Of a DNA stretch of 64,000 bases, positions 39,955-51,669 are shown one piece after another. A model generated the notes under the pieces. It ran no database searches. It saw only the letters and a program-made list of their open reading frames with translations, and was not told the DNA's origin. The DNA lies in the NCBI RefSeq assembly GCF_020921035.1, contig NC_063154.1, forward strand, positions 2,356,001 to 2,420,000. The letters run 5' to 3'. The position numbers were made by a program, and so were the translations under genes. Every line of letters starts with the position of its first letter. The first letter of the stretch is position 1. Origin of the DNA: Rhodamnia argentea. Lineage: Eukaryota; Streptophyta; Magnoliopsida; Myrtales; Myrtaceae.

Positions 39955-41396
39955 AGCAACAACACGGCACAAGAAAAGGGCAAAATCATCATTAAATGTT
40001 TTGATTTTAAAATTAAAGTGGTACCTCTGTCGAACGCATAACTAATTTAAGGATAAATAAGGATAAAAGCCTTGTGTCCTTTTTTTTTTCTCGTTTTACA
40101 AAATGATAAATATTCATTTAGCAAGCAAAAACTAATTTAAGATACTATTGCGTGTTGTGATTGGATATATATTTTGCGTTTGATTGCTGTACGACGATTA
40201 CACACGTATTCAATGTCTAATTATATTAATTGGCGACTCAGCTAAAGTTCGATATAGGTTCCTTAAAGACGACACCAACCTATCAACCGACCAAATCAAA
40301 ATCTGAATCAACTTTGGCACGAAATGGAAAGAAAGTATGGGACGTGCGACATGATGCGTGGTCGAGCTTCGGATAGAAGATCGGGGACACCTTGCCGAGG
40401 AAGGTAGGGGGTCCTTTTTTTTTTTTGTCCCGTTGAATGTCGGCCCACTCCCACACGCGTCTCCCACACGGGGCCGGTTCCAATGGGCCCAAGACATTAT
40501 AAAACTATAGGACAAGAATTCCTAGAAATAATCGAAGTTGAAGGTGATAAGCATAAGCAACTCGTCCTAAGATCTCCATGTGCGTTCCTTGGCGTGGTCG
40601 GGCAAACGAACGAACAACTCTTAGTTTCGAACGATGGTTCCTCATCGATGTGACGGAATTTAGGATAGAAGACGCATGCGAAACCGAAATAACCGCATTC
40701 ACTTTTAACGTTTGCTTCGACCATGATGATCGCACTCTTAGCTCAATCACACATACTGATAGAGTCTTCTGATTACGAAACTATTCTCGGGAAGAGGGAC
40801 AAAAAAAAAGCCGTGTTTCGTAAGATTTAGGCTCTGGTTGTTTTTGGAAGTTTGGAAAACCATTTTCGAGAATTTTTTTTTCGAACTTTTGGATATTCGA
40901 GTCACATAAAATAATCTAGTTACGGAAAATATTTTCGGTTGATCGAAAAGATACCCTCAAAAGTGAGTAAAATGATTTCTTTTTTCGAAGAGATGAAATC
41001 ATTTTTCCTCTTCTTTGCTTCTTGCTTCCACTACTTCAATGCCATTTTCTTTATAATTTTTTCTTTCTAATTATTTTTCTTTGTTTTCCTTTCTTTCTCT
41101 ATCGGTCTGCTGTGACTGACCACAGGCGAGGGACAAGTTCGCTCGAGGCAAATGGCGTGGTCGAGCGTGTACGAGGAAAATGTCTCATTTTTCATATATA
41201 TATTTTTTACGAAACCAGCGAAGCTTTATACACGTCATGTGCTGAAATGACGTGGAAATCTTATCGAGAACTTGCTTGGTTCATTGGAAATTGTCCCGAC
41301 GAATGATTATGCGCGTATCGTGAGAAAGACGATAGAAAATGGGTTCGATGGCGACGACGTCGACGCGATGTGGATCTGGATGGTGCACATTTCTAG

Positions 41397-41443
41397 TGGG
41401 CTCGTTTTGGGCTTCATTTGAGAGTAATGGGCCTTTTGGCCCA
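41397..41443. promoter_or_regulatory. Site II element cluster upstream of PSF3
   Basis: Four TGGGC(C/T) motifs in 47 bases: 41397-41402, 41408-41413, 41428-41433 and 41438-41443 (reverse). The last two form the palindrome TGGGCCTTTTGGCCCA. Site II elements are bound by TCP factors in promoters of PCNA, cyclin and ribosomal genes, which fits a DNA replication gene. The distance to the ATG (about 740 bases) implies a long leader, probably with an intron. Confidence 0.5.
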
Positions 41444-42180
41444 CAAAAGTTTCCACCCGACTCTCAAGCGGCGCAAGAAATTTCAAGTTTCCCTCCATTT
41501 TTCCATCTCCCTCTCTCGTTTTCGCCTCCCGAATTCGAGTCCGGGTCTGAAGGTAGAGGGAAGCTCGGGCGACAGGTGCTTTCGCTCTCTCTCTCTCTCT
41601 CTCTCTTTGATTCTCTTCTTCTGCACCGCGATTTGATCTTAATTGCTTTGAATTGGTAGTTTGTAGTTGGTCATGTTGTTTCCATCACAACCCTAATGCG
41701 GGATTTGGCCAAATGTCGAATTGGTGATTGCTCTGGTCTCGTGTCGTATGCCCGTTTCGACGTTCGTGGTCTCATGCTTATAAAAATCCCAGCTTTGGTC
41801 GTCCATTGGTGCAAGGAAGACAAACTCTTTGCTAAAATTTGGGGACCAGCTACGTCACTGTCATAAGATCAGATTCGACTGCTAATTTTGCTTTTCTTGT
41901 TCATTGGGGTTTTGTTTTTTTGGGGGTGGGGGGTTGCGGGGTGGTGTAGGAGTGTGGAACTTACAGTGACTCGTGGTTGCTCACTGGTCGAGGCATTCGC
42001 ATACGGCTGTTGATTTTTGAGCTGAGATGATGATGACACGAATTCATCCTTGCTCGTGCTATTGCTGATGGTCGCTGTTCTTGTGGCAGTCTTGATGGTT
42101 CCCTAGCCGGGATTGTGTGAAAGCGAGCTCAGCGTAGGTTAATTTTCTGGTCTCGCTGTCTCGACGAGCTGATCTGAAGG

Positions 42181-44091
42181 ATGGCAAGTTATTATGACAT
42201 TGATGATATCATTGCCGAAGAAGAGGTCTACACTGGCTTTGTTCTCTCCTCTCTGTTGGTCTTTCGGTCAGTTTTTAGACTCAAAGTCTTTAATTCTGGG
42301 TTTCCGTTGTCCTTGATGACAGCCAGTTTCAGTTATATTCCAAAAGCCGGCAAATGGAGTTGGGATCGATCCTAGTGCAGAGAAAAATTGTGTAGGTTTT
42401 CAAATGCTCTGGGGCTTTATCTAGTTGGTTGTCTGGAGTATACATTAACTTATCGTTTCTATGTCCCTTCTTTTCTCTCTCCAGGTTGACCAAGGATCAA
42501 AAGTAGAGCTGCCCTTCTGGCTTGCTAATGAGTTGTGCCAGAGAAATGCAGTATCAGTGCTTGTTCCGGCATGTTTTGATGAAAAGTAAGACGGTGATCA
42601 CTGTTATTCATATGCTTTGCCTTGGAATATGATATTCAAACTACATATGGGGCATGAGTTCATGGATGATCTACATGGAGAAGTAGCGTGTCTACCCTTC
42701 CCTCATAAGAACACAATATCATGATACATATTAGAGTTGTCGAGTCCTTGTTTATGGACTTCTTAAAGTTTCAAAATGTTGAGTCCATAGTGACACTCTA
42801 ACTGGTTTATATTGTATTTGGGGTGATGTCAGAACTAGACTGGAAATCCAGGCTGATCCTGCATGTGTGGATTTGAGATCTCGAAGTCCATATTTTTATG
42901 AATTTGGCTGCAAGATGGTGCCGATGTGAGTATCTTTTGCAACACCTTTCCCCTCCACAGCCCAGAATCTTGGCGTTTCTTCTGTAGCATTGACTGAATA
43001 CTCCCATCAGATTTTTCTAATTTGTTCTGGCACTGTCGAGGTCCTGCACGTAAGTTTTGGTCAAAACAAAAGGTCGTGAACATATTTAATAACTTTAACT
43101 TGAAGAAGTGCAGGGGATTAGTGAGCTTTTATGTGCGCGACTTGCATGGAACAAACTAATTCTTCTCCATAGCACTATGGGCATCCTCCCTGTATTGTTT
43201 TGGAGATTGCCCAGAAGACTAAAACTCTGTACCAATTTTAAACGATACCTGGTCATTTCAACCGGTTGGTTCATTCCTTGAACATCTATCAGTTTCTGCT
43301 CCCTTAGCTTCTTTCCCAGTTTATGTTTAAGCAAAATCCATTTTTGGGGGAGAAGTTTGTTAGGAATATTATGTTATAGAGGAAGTTGTCATTTTGCAGC
43401 CTATCTCTTTTCCTTCCTCATTTTCACGGCAGATAGTTCTGCAGTTGGTTCACTCAACGCAGCAAGAAACTTGTGGGTAGTTCATGTTGGTGAAAATTTT
43501 GGATCTACTACTGACACTGTAGTTGAGATGGGCTTCATCTAAGAAGCGCTTTTTTATGATTGTGTTTCAAGTTACAACTCAAAGATTTGCTAGTCAATGT
43601 TATATTTCTCCCATGTGCTGAAGAGGAGGCGTCTCTCGGGATTTACTCGTTCACCTATATACATCTGTTGCGATCATCAATAGTTCTGGTTCCTTATAAT
43701 TTTGAGATCTTGTTCTATGTAAACTTATGATTTCTCCTTGTTCCTTTGATGAATAGTGTTGGTGATAGGACCCTTGGATTTCTGCTCTTCTCCGCATTTA
43801 GAAGTAGATATAAAGAAGTACTGACTAAGGCACACACTGCGTCGCATGTGGCAGCTCCGAAAATTCTCTCCCGACTTACTAAAGAAGAAGTCAATTGTAA
43901 GAGATTGATTGGATATTTATGTCTGCTTTCCGTTCTTATCCTGCATTATGTGAGATAGTGATGCTGTGGTTTCCTGTGTAGTGTATGAGGCAGCTCAATC
44001 GTCAGTGGCTGCCTTTAAGAAGTGGCGTGTAGGTGGCCGGAGATTTCAGCCCGCATCTGTTCTAGGGAGGAAGAGGAGATCAGAGGAATGA
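42181..44091 (+). CDS. PSF3: DNA replication GINS complex subunit PSF3
   Basis: Six exons: 42181-42225, 42323-42391, 42485-42585, 42833-42925, 43757-43896 and 43982-44091 (185 residues, stop TGA). The N-terminus MASYYDIDDIIAEEE is the PSF3 start. Family stretches follow: VELPFWLANELCQRNAVSV, the helical core SRSPYFYEFGCKM, FSAFRSRYKEVLTKAHTA, and the tail AAFKKWRVGGRRFQPASVLG. PSF3 joins SLD5, PSF1 and PSF2 to form GINS, part of the CMG replicative helicase in the nucleus. Arabidopsis relatives I recall are At3g55490 and At1g19080. The exon 1 donor (GAG|GTCTAC) is weak but required for frame and homology. The exon 2 donor is taken at GTAGGT because only this joins AATTGT to GTTGACCAAGG correctly. 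Length is normal for the family. Confidence 0.9.
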
Positions 44092-44133
44092 ATGGTGTAA
44101 TTTCTCATTCAATCCACGCCACATTTTGATCTT

Positions 44134-44139
44134 AATAAA
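44134..44139 (+). terminator. Possible polyadenylation signal of PSF3
   Basis: AATAAA begins 43 bases after the PSF3 stop codon. Confidence 0.4.
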
Positions 44140-45387
44140 GGCTCTGACCTCAACTTGAATTTGGTTATGGAGGAGCACTGCCCTATTGGAGAGCATCACG
44201 TCCTATCCGTGCAGTCAGTCGCGTGACAAAGCACCGAAGGGGGTTATTCACCTCTTGATATAAAGTTCCGCAATGCAACAGCTTCAATTTTCAAGCTCTT
44301 GTCAAGTTAGCTGTGTTTTTGTTGTTCTAACCTATTCCAGCAAAGAGAAGTCATTTACGTGATATCCGGACCAAATAAGCATTTTAGTTTCTTTTCTGTT
44401 TTTTGGGTCTAAAGTTTAGTATGTACACTGGATTCTTGCACTTCATTGAAGTGCAAGACCGGGGCTTGTTTTGGAGTTTCTGTAGTGTTACATTGTAGAT
44501 GAGTGTTGTGGCCGTGGATGTCATTCACAAGTCAAACTATATGTTCTGCATTCTCGCCAAAAGAACCACAAACATCGCAACAGGGGCCAGGCGTGATCTG
44601 AGCTAGTACGGAGTAACATTGGGTGCGGACGAGATGTTTGCATTTTCTTTTTGGTCTATTGGAATTTAGATTTAGTTGCCGTCGCAATCTCTGTGGAGGC
44701 GAGCATTGGAACTTATGAAAAGGAAGCTAAATTTGTTGGAGTGATGACTTCCAAGTTGGGTCAGAATGAGAATCGGTATGGAGTGCTTTCCGGTATATAA
44801 GGAAGTTAGACAAATTGATTTGCTATAGATTTCTGTGATATACATTTGCGTGGGGAGCGCACATGCATCGATTGTATGACCGGCTTCATTATTGCCTTGG
44901 CGAGTTTGTGTGATCGTGGGCAGGGCAATTGCCTTCATGATTCTATTCTCCTTTGCGGGCCAGACGTTCTAGCCTCCGGGACTACAAAGTTACAAATTCG
45001 ATACAATGACTTGAGAATGAGAAATCATCCATTACAAATTAAAGCTGAAACTTCTCCTTACCTTACCATATAAAAAAAAGGAAAATAATAATAAGATATT
45101 ATTAAAAATTATCACATCACTGTAGAAGGGACCGAATTGATAAAAAAAAATATTTTAAGATTGAATTGACACAATTATAATAAGGGGGTGTATGATAATT
45201 GTTCTGTTCCAGAAATGGATTTTTCTATTTTTATTTTTGGATGAGTTTTTGAGTAAAAAACTACGTTTGATAACGACATAAAATTTATGATCCTAAAATA
45301 GAAGTTCGTTTGATAATAGTTGAAAATTTCTACTTCTAGAAATTATTATTTATTATTTAAAAATAAAAAAAATTATTTATTTTTAAC

Positions 45388-45884
45388 TCCAGCGGCGGCG
45401 GTAGTTGTGGTGGCTTGCGGTGGTGGGTGGCGGCGGTCGGCGGAGGTCGGCGGTGGTTGATGGCGATCGGCGATGGTTGCGATGACCGGCGGAAGGTGAT
45501 GGTGGGCGGCAAAGGTTGATGGTGGGCCGTGGTTGGCAATAGGCGGTGGTGGTAGGGTCGGCGGCGGCCGACGATTGCAGGTGGTGGGTGGCAGGTGTCG
45601 GGTGTGAGATAGGGCGAAGCGTGGTGGTCGGTGGCGGCGAAGGTCACCGGTGGTTGGAGGCGATGGTCACAACCGTAGGCGGCAGCTACCAACGGAGGTC
45701 GGTGATGGGTGGTGGTGGTTGACGATGAGGCGAGGGGCGATAGGCGGCGAGAGATCGAGGGTAACGGTTGGCGATGGTGAAGGTCGGTGGCGGTGGTTGG
45801 TGGTAGGCGATGGTTGGCGACGGCGGGTGGTAGCGGCCGATGGTGAGGCGGGGGGGACGGCGGGTGGTGGTTGGCGATGGCGGG
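45388..45884. repeat. GGTGGC/GGCGGT low-complexity tract, about 500 bases
   Basis: A strongly G-over-C biased plus strand built from degenerate GGTGGCGGT, GGCGATGGT and GGTCGGCGG units. This bias produces long open frames on both strands that encode only Arg/Gly/Val/Trp-rich or Pro/His-rich simple sequence, so they are not genes. The tract could form G-quadruplexes. Confidence 0.7.
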
Positions 45885-46522
45885 TAGAGGTGAGCGGTTC
45901 CGGGTTCCTTATAAGTTTCACTGGGAACTTGTAACTTACCCCATCGAAACGGATTCCTCGTTTTTTGGAACCTGGAACCTATCCATCATATCCTCGAAAT
46001 CGAAACTTTGAACTTGGAACCTACCCTATCACGGGTTCTAGAGTCGGTTTCGGGGTATCTGAGAACCTATCAATTTCTTTTATTTATTTTTTCATTTTTA
46101 GTTTAAGCAAAATGAGAGTGAACACCACAACATTTGAGAGAAAGTAGAGGTGGGTGATTTTAAGTTTCATACGAGTCACGCTTAGAACCCGAAACCAATA
46201 CATTGGAACACGTTTATCATTTTTCGGAATCTGAAACCTAAAAATTTGTTTGACTTCGGATTATACACTCATCATTGGATGCCATAGAATATTGTACGAT
46301 TGTGCAAAGACATATACCAAGAAAAATATAAAAATTTATTTCATGATTTAAAGTCCAGGTTCCGGGTTCCGGGTAGTGGAATCTGGAACCTACCCGATAG
46401 AACAGTTTTCTTAATTTTTAGAACCTGGAACCTACTTTACATACCTTGGAACCTGGAACCAGGCCGAATCCTACGGGTTTCGGTTCCGGGTTCTTGGTTC
46501 AATGGAACCATGCTCACCCCTA
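45885..46522. mobile_element. hAT-type MITE (638 bases) inserted in the G-rich tract
   Basis: Termini TAGAGGTGAGC (45885-45895) and GCTCACCCCTA (46512-46522) are inverted repeats with one mismatch and begin TAG-G as hAT elements do. The 8-base flanks ATGGCGGG (45877-45884) and ATGGTGGG (46523-46530) differ at one base, fitting the 8-base hAT target duplication. Inside are many GGTTCC/GGAACC and AACCTGGAACC units in both orientations. There is no transposase, so it is non-autonomous. Confidence 0.75.
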
Positions 46523-46806
46523 ATGGTGGGTACTTGAGAAAAAGTAAGAGATTATTATTTCTGATTTCTATTTCTTCGAGAGCTAAAATTTTTTGTTTCC
46601 GATTTCTCTTCAAAATATATTTCTAGAATAAATTTTTGTTTTGGAAATAGAAAAATAGAATTATATTACCACACGAGTTTCTGATTCCAAATCTGTTCTA
46701 GAAATAAGTTTGGAATATAAATAGAGAAGTGGAATGGTTCTCATGCACCCTCCAAAGTTAAAGACTTTTTCGATAATTTTTGGAGTTCAATTATATTGGG
46801 GGTGAA

Positions 46807-46843
46807 GAAAAAGAAAAAGAAAAAGAAAAAGAAAAAGAAAAAG
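46807..46843 (+). repeat. (GAAAAA)6 microsatellite
   Basis: Six perfect GAAAAA units plus one G. Confidence 0.95.
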
Positions 46844-47374
46844 ATGGGGTGTCTCCATTTCTCACCTAGAGGCTACGCCAAGCCACGAAAAGGAGAGGAA
46901 TAGATGTCCTGATGAAACGACCGCGCATTATCCAGCGGAAAGAAGGAGAAGATGATGTGCCGACAACCTAATCCTAATGAAGCGCACACATCTCCACTCC
47001 ACGCATTAATTTGCCCCCGACTCGACAACTTTCAGCTTCATTCGGATTGGCGGAGGCGCGGGACCCGCATCGGGTAAAATGGGGCCCACCCCATCCTTTA
47101 TCCCTTTCCTTTCCATCTTTCTGGAACGAAGTGATTCATCACCCCCCTCGTCAACTGTAATGCAACGCTTCTCCTACCTTCCTTCTTTCCTTCCTCTCGA
47201 TTCTCGACTCGCCATCCCCTCCGAGAAACACATCTCGCCCCACTCTCCATATCATCTCGTCTACCCAGCTCGCCCCCGATCTCTCCCCGGTTCTTGAAAG
47301 TCCTCGTCTTGCTTCTCGAGAGGTTGCGTCTCGTCTTGGGTGTTTTCATCCGTTCGTACGTGGTGGGACAAACC

Positions 47375-50300
47375 ATGCCGAAACAGGCGTACAGAGTGTG
47401 CTTCTGCTTCCGCCGGAAGTTCGGGCTCACGGAGGCGGAGGCGCCGGGGGCGGTCAAGGACCTCTTCCGGCAGTACTCCGAGAATGAGGTCATGTCCGTC
47501 GATCAGCTCCAGAGGTTCTTGATCGACGTCCAGAGGGAAGACAAGGTCACCAAGGAGGACGCGCAGGGCATCCTCGATAGGCTTCACCAGCAGGGGCATT
47601 TGAACATTTTCCAGAGGAAGGGTCTCACTCTCGAAGCCTTCTTCTGGTACTTGTTTGGTGATATCAATCCTCCTCTGTCGCCGAATCTTGGGGTACGACC
47701 GTGATCTTTTTCATTGCTGCGTGTTGGATTTCCTACATTAGGTCTCTGCGTTTTCCATTCTTTTGTTGTTTTCTATTAAGGCCTGACGATCGGGGTGAGC
47801 TATGTGATTCTGCACCAGCTGAGATATGTGGAGCTGATGGAAGGAAGCAAGACAACATCCTTGTATTGTTGTGCGTGAATAGAGTGAATACAATCTCGTT
47901 TGGGTGCCAAGATTCTGTCTTGATGCTCGATCGATTTTCTCCTAGTTAGACAGAGCGATGTTATTGGTTCTTGTTCGTAAATTCACTTCATCATTTCATC
48001 TAGGAAACATGGTCTTAACATTAGTAGCTGCAACAGAAGCGACTTCGTGGAGAAGTTTGTCTAAAAGTAGAATTGGCTGAATATTTCCTCACAAGAGACA
48101 GAAGAAAGATCTAACTTTCGCCTTTTGTATCGAGTCCATCGTGATGAGTACTTTTTTTCTTGTATGGTATCAGTTCTGATCAGCTGATGGACAATTGCAT
48201 TCTACAGAAACGGTTACCAGTATCTAATGGCGCTTAGAATAATTGATATCCTTGTGGTTTGATATGGTCCAGCTGTTCGTGTATATATTTTCTCATGTTC
48301 CTGCATTAAGCTTTGCCTTTGATTTTCCCGAGGCCTATTCCCTCTTAGATGCTCGGAAACCATATCCTAAGAACTGCATTGAAGCCGCAATACGAGAACC
48401 AATAAAACGCATGGAATTCCTGCAACGTGAACAGAAGTTCTTTTCTTCAAGTGTTGTGCCTGATTTTTTTTTAACTTGCTGAGCCCAGTGTTGCTATCCT
48501 ACAACTTTCTAAGCCTTCAACTACATGAAAAAGAGTGAAACTCTTTTAGGGAGGATGAACATCGTGTCAGTAGATGAAAATATCAATTTATGATTGATTC
48601 TTTTAACCTTCTGTTTTTCTCATCTCTCTTGTTCAGGTGCATCATGATATGAATGCTCCTCTCTCTCATTATTACATTTATACTGGCCACAATTCCTACC
48701 TAACTGGCAATCAACTCAGCAGCGACTGCAGCGATAAACCTATTATTGATGCCCTAAAGAGAGGGGTTAGAGTAATCGAATTGGATATATGGCCAAATTC
48801 CAACAAGGATGATGTGCATGTTCTTCATGGAAGGTATGGTGCAAAGTGCTAGTTGAATTTGGCCGCAAGGATATTGTTTCTTTAGTGCAATGCAAGAGGA
48901 ACAATGAGTATAGTGTCAAATTTTGTGCATTTTCCTATCCTGTTCTCATTTTTTACTTTTTAGAAGAATGCAAATTGATTGATAACAGAGATATGTGGAC
49001 AAAGTTGGTTCGATGACTTCTAAATCCAGCTTGTCATGTCTACTATTTGTACAGGACCTTGACTAGTCCAGTGGAACTTATCAAGTGTTTAAGATCTATT
49101 AAAGAGCATGCCTTTGTTGCATCCGATTACCCTGTTGTAATCACCTTGGAGGATCACCTCACTGCTGATCTTCAAGCTAAAGTCGCCGAGGTGAGGTTTT
49201 GCAATCTTATGAATTTTTAAATCTTCTTGTGTCCTGCTTATTTAATTCTCCTATTAATGTCTAGATGGTCACTCAAACATTTGGAGATGTACTGTTTTCA
49301 CCCGGAACAGAGTGCTTGAAGGAATTCCCCTCCCCTGAGTCACTGAAGAAAAGGGTTATTATATCCACTAAACCGCCGAAGGAGTACCTTCAGGCAAAAG
49401 AAAGAACAGAGAAGGAAGTTGATCCACAGAGAGGGAAGGCAGCAGATGAAGAGGCTTGGGGAAAAGAAGTCCCGGACATGAGACAAGATGACGACAAGGT
49501 CGTAACTCTGTGAATGAAAGATTTTGATTTTCTTGGATTTTTATTTTGATTGTTGCTGTGTCGCGTTTTTCTCTTTAGGATGACGATGATGAAGATGATG
49601 AGGATGAGGATGACGAGGATGACGAGGATGATAGTGCAGGTGGAGGTAAGCCACGGAAAAATGCAGCTCCAGAGTACAAGCTGCTGATCGCCATTCATGC
49701 TGGAAAGCCTAAAGGGGGATTAGACGATTGTTTGAAGGTTGATCCTGATAAAGTTAGACGTCTGAGCTTAAGTGAGCCACAGCTTGAGAAAGCTGTTGTC
49801 ACACATGCGAAGGAAATTGTCAGGTATTGTTTTGTAATCTCTACAGTGGATTTTGTGTTGGGCCCCGTTCTTTGCTGCGCAAGATTGACTAATAAATCTA
49901 GCATAATATGCTTACAAGTGCTCAGCTTTCAACATGTTAATGTCATGAACTCCAAAAGTGGTAGCATGTTGTGCTAAGTGACAAATGCACAAATGCTCAG
50001 ACAATTTGGTATTGTTATATACTGGATTGGTCATGTGCTTGACAATCATGATGAGCCTTGGTCATTGTCAGAAAGGGGTCCCTGTTGGCATACAATCATG
50101 ACAGGTTGCTGCCATTAATCTTGTTTTTTGCCATTTATCCTTTTCCCTCTCTAAATACTTGGTTGTCCAAAGCTCCGTGCAATGCTGCAACAAAATGCTG
50201 TTTGTCGAAACCAAAGCATCGGTTGTCATAAGATATCGACTTACTGTGAAAGGTTTCTCGATCAATTTCATGATTCAAACATCGCTTCCTGTGCCTGATG

Positions 50301-51669
50301 AATGGCCCACTACAGGTTCACTCAACGGAATTTGCTGAGAATTTATCCAAAAGGCACACGTATCACTTCTTCAAATTACAACCCGCTTATTGGGTGGTCA
50401 CATGGAGCTCAGATGGTTGCATTTAATATGCAGGTAGTATTTTTATCTGTCAATCTTCAGATGTTTTCTGTTTACTTTATACGAAATTCTCACGCTTCAC
50501 TCCTGTAAAGTCCTGGTAGAAGCCGTGAAATCGTTTAGATTTGGACAAAGTACAATGCTTCCATGCTCCCTGATCATGCTTCCTCCTGCCTTGATGTTTG
50601 ACGAGTAAATGCCCATAAATTTGTGTATGAAAGTTTGTTGAGAGTTAGTGAGCTGTGCTTTGCACATAGTTTGGGGAAGGAGAACTAGTTGGACATGCTG
50701 TCATTGTGGAAGCAAGATAGACAATAAGAAAGCTGCTTATGTGCAGTGAAGCGACTTATTTACACCGTTTATTATTTGCAATTACATCTAAGAGGATTTA
50801 GATAGCCAGTTTGATGCTCTGTAAACTTGATGCAGGGATATGGAAGATCACTTTGGTTGATGCAAGGGATGTTCAGAGCCAATGGTGGATGCGGATATAT
50901 TAAAAAACCAGATTTCTTGCTGAAGTCTGGTCCACTGAATGACCTCTTTGATCCAAAAGCTCCCTTACCCGTGAAAACAACATTGAGGGTCAGATCCTTT
51001 TCATTTTCAACCTCTGCTATTACTTGCAACCAATCTGTTCAAGCTTATTCTCTCAGGGTGATTCTATTGATGGCCTGACCGTACGTTCAATTTCTTTTTT
51101 TTTTTTTTCTAGGTGACTGTATTTATGGGTGAGGGCTGGCATAAAGATTTCGATCACAACCATTTCGATTTATATTCCCCTCCAGATTTTTATGCCAGGG
51201 TAAGTTAAGAGGGTCTTCATTACTCTTTTGTTGGGAGAGTGCTACAAAAAATCCACCGGGACTAATGTTGCATGTTCCAGTCTTCACATAATCGATGAGG
51301 TCTCTTTTCTGGAATTTACCCCTTGATCTGTGTATAAAAATAGTTTGCTTAAGAAAGAGAAAAACCTATTTCCAGGTTGGAATTGCTGGAGTTCCTGCCG
51401 ATAAAATAATGAAGAAGACAAAGACGCTTGAAGATAACTGGACCCCTACTTGGAATGAGGAATTCGAGTTCCCACTCACTGTCCCGGAGCTGGCTTTGCT
51501 CAGAATCGAAGTTCATGAGTATGACATGTCTGAGAAGGATGACTTTGGAGGTCAAACATGCCTACCCGTCTCGGAACTGAGGAGTGGCATAAGAGTGGTA
51601 TCGCTCCACGACCTTAAAGGAGATAAGTACAAATCTGTAAAGCTGCTTATGCGCTTTGAATTTTGTTGA
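47375..51669 (+). CDS. Phosphoinositide-specific phospholipase C, plant PLC2/PLC6/PLC7 type
   Basis: Nine exons: 47375-47692, 48637-48833, 49055-49190, 49265-49498, 49579-49823, 50316-50433, 50836-50988, 51113-51199 and 51376-51669 (593 residues). The N-terminus [16 protein letters not shown] starts a degenerate EF-hand-like region (about 1-105). The X domain carries the catalytic His of [16 protein letters not shown] and the second one in VLHGRTLT, plus ELDIWPN. A very acidic X-Y linker follows, then the Y domain ([35 protein letters not shown]) and a C-terminal C2 domain (VTVFMGEGW to the end). It cleaves PIP2 or PI4P to DAG and an inositol phosphate at the plasma membrane in a calcium-dependent way. 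Catalytic residues are intact. The gene order favours orthology to At2g40116/At3g55940. Sequence alone does not separate it from PLC2. Confidence 0.94.

Larger units (their letters stand above)
34050..42180. other. Intergenic, 8.1 kb, between divergent genes
   Basis: A polypurine tract at 34190-34265 is probably the pyrimidine-rich leader of the minus-strand gene. Then come AT-rich DNA, a foldback element at 37.5 kb, an inverted repeat copy at 38.24 kb, a SINE at 39.7 kb and, from 41.4 kb, the PSF3 promoter with a CT tract (41585-41606) and probable 5' UTR intron. About 36.05-36.5 kb has GACCC-rich arms and may be another transposon. No other gene is supported. Confidence 0.5.
45181..46755. 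mobile_element. Outer inverted-repeat transposon containing the G-rich tract and the hAT MITE
   Basis: Left end TAAGGGGGTGTATGATAATT (45181-45200) and the complement of the right end TTGGAGGGTGCATGAGAACC (46755-46736) share GGGTG-ATGA-AA. The subterminal arms (TTCTGTTCCAGAAATGG at left; ATTCCAAATCTGTTCTAGAA at right) are also mutually inverted. No clear target duplication is visible. The insides are non-coding. Confidence 0.5.
44092..47374. other. Intergenic with nested transposons, PSF3 to PLC
   Basis: Besides the nested elements listed separately (45181-46755), it contains a GAAAAA microsatellite and the PLC leader. Stretch 44.2-45.18 kb shows nothing recognisable. Confidence 0.5.

Noticed and set aside
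45357-45934. Arg/Gly-rich and Pro/His-rich frames on both strands
   Set aside because: Produced by the GGTGGC low-complexity tract; no start context or conserved domain.
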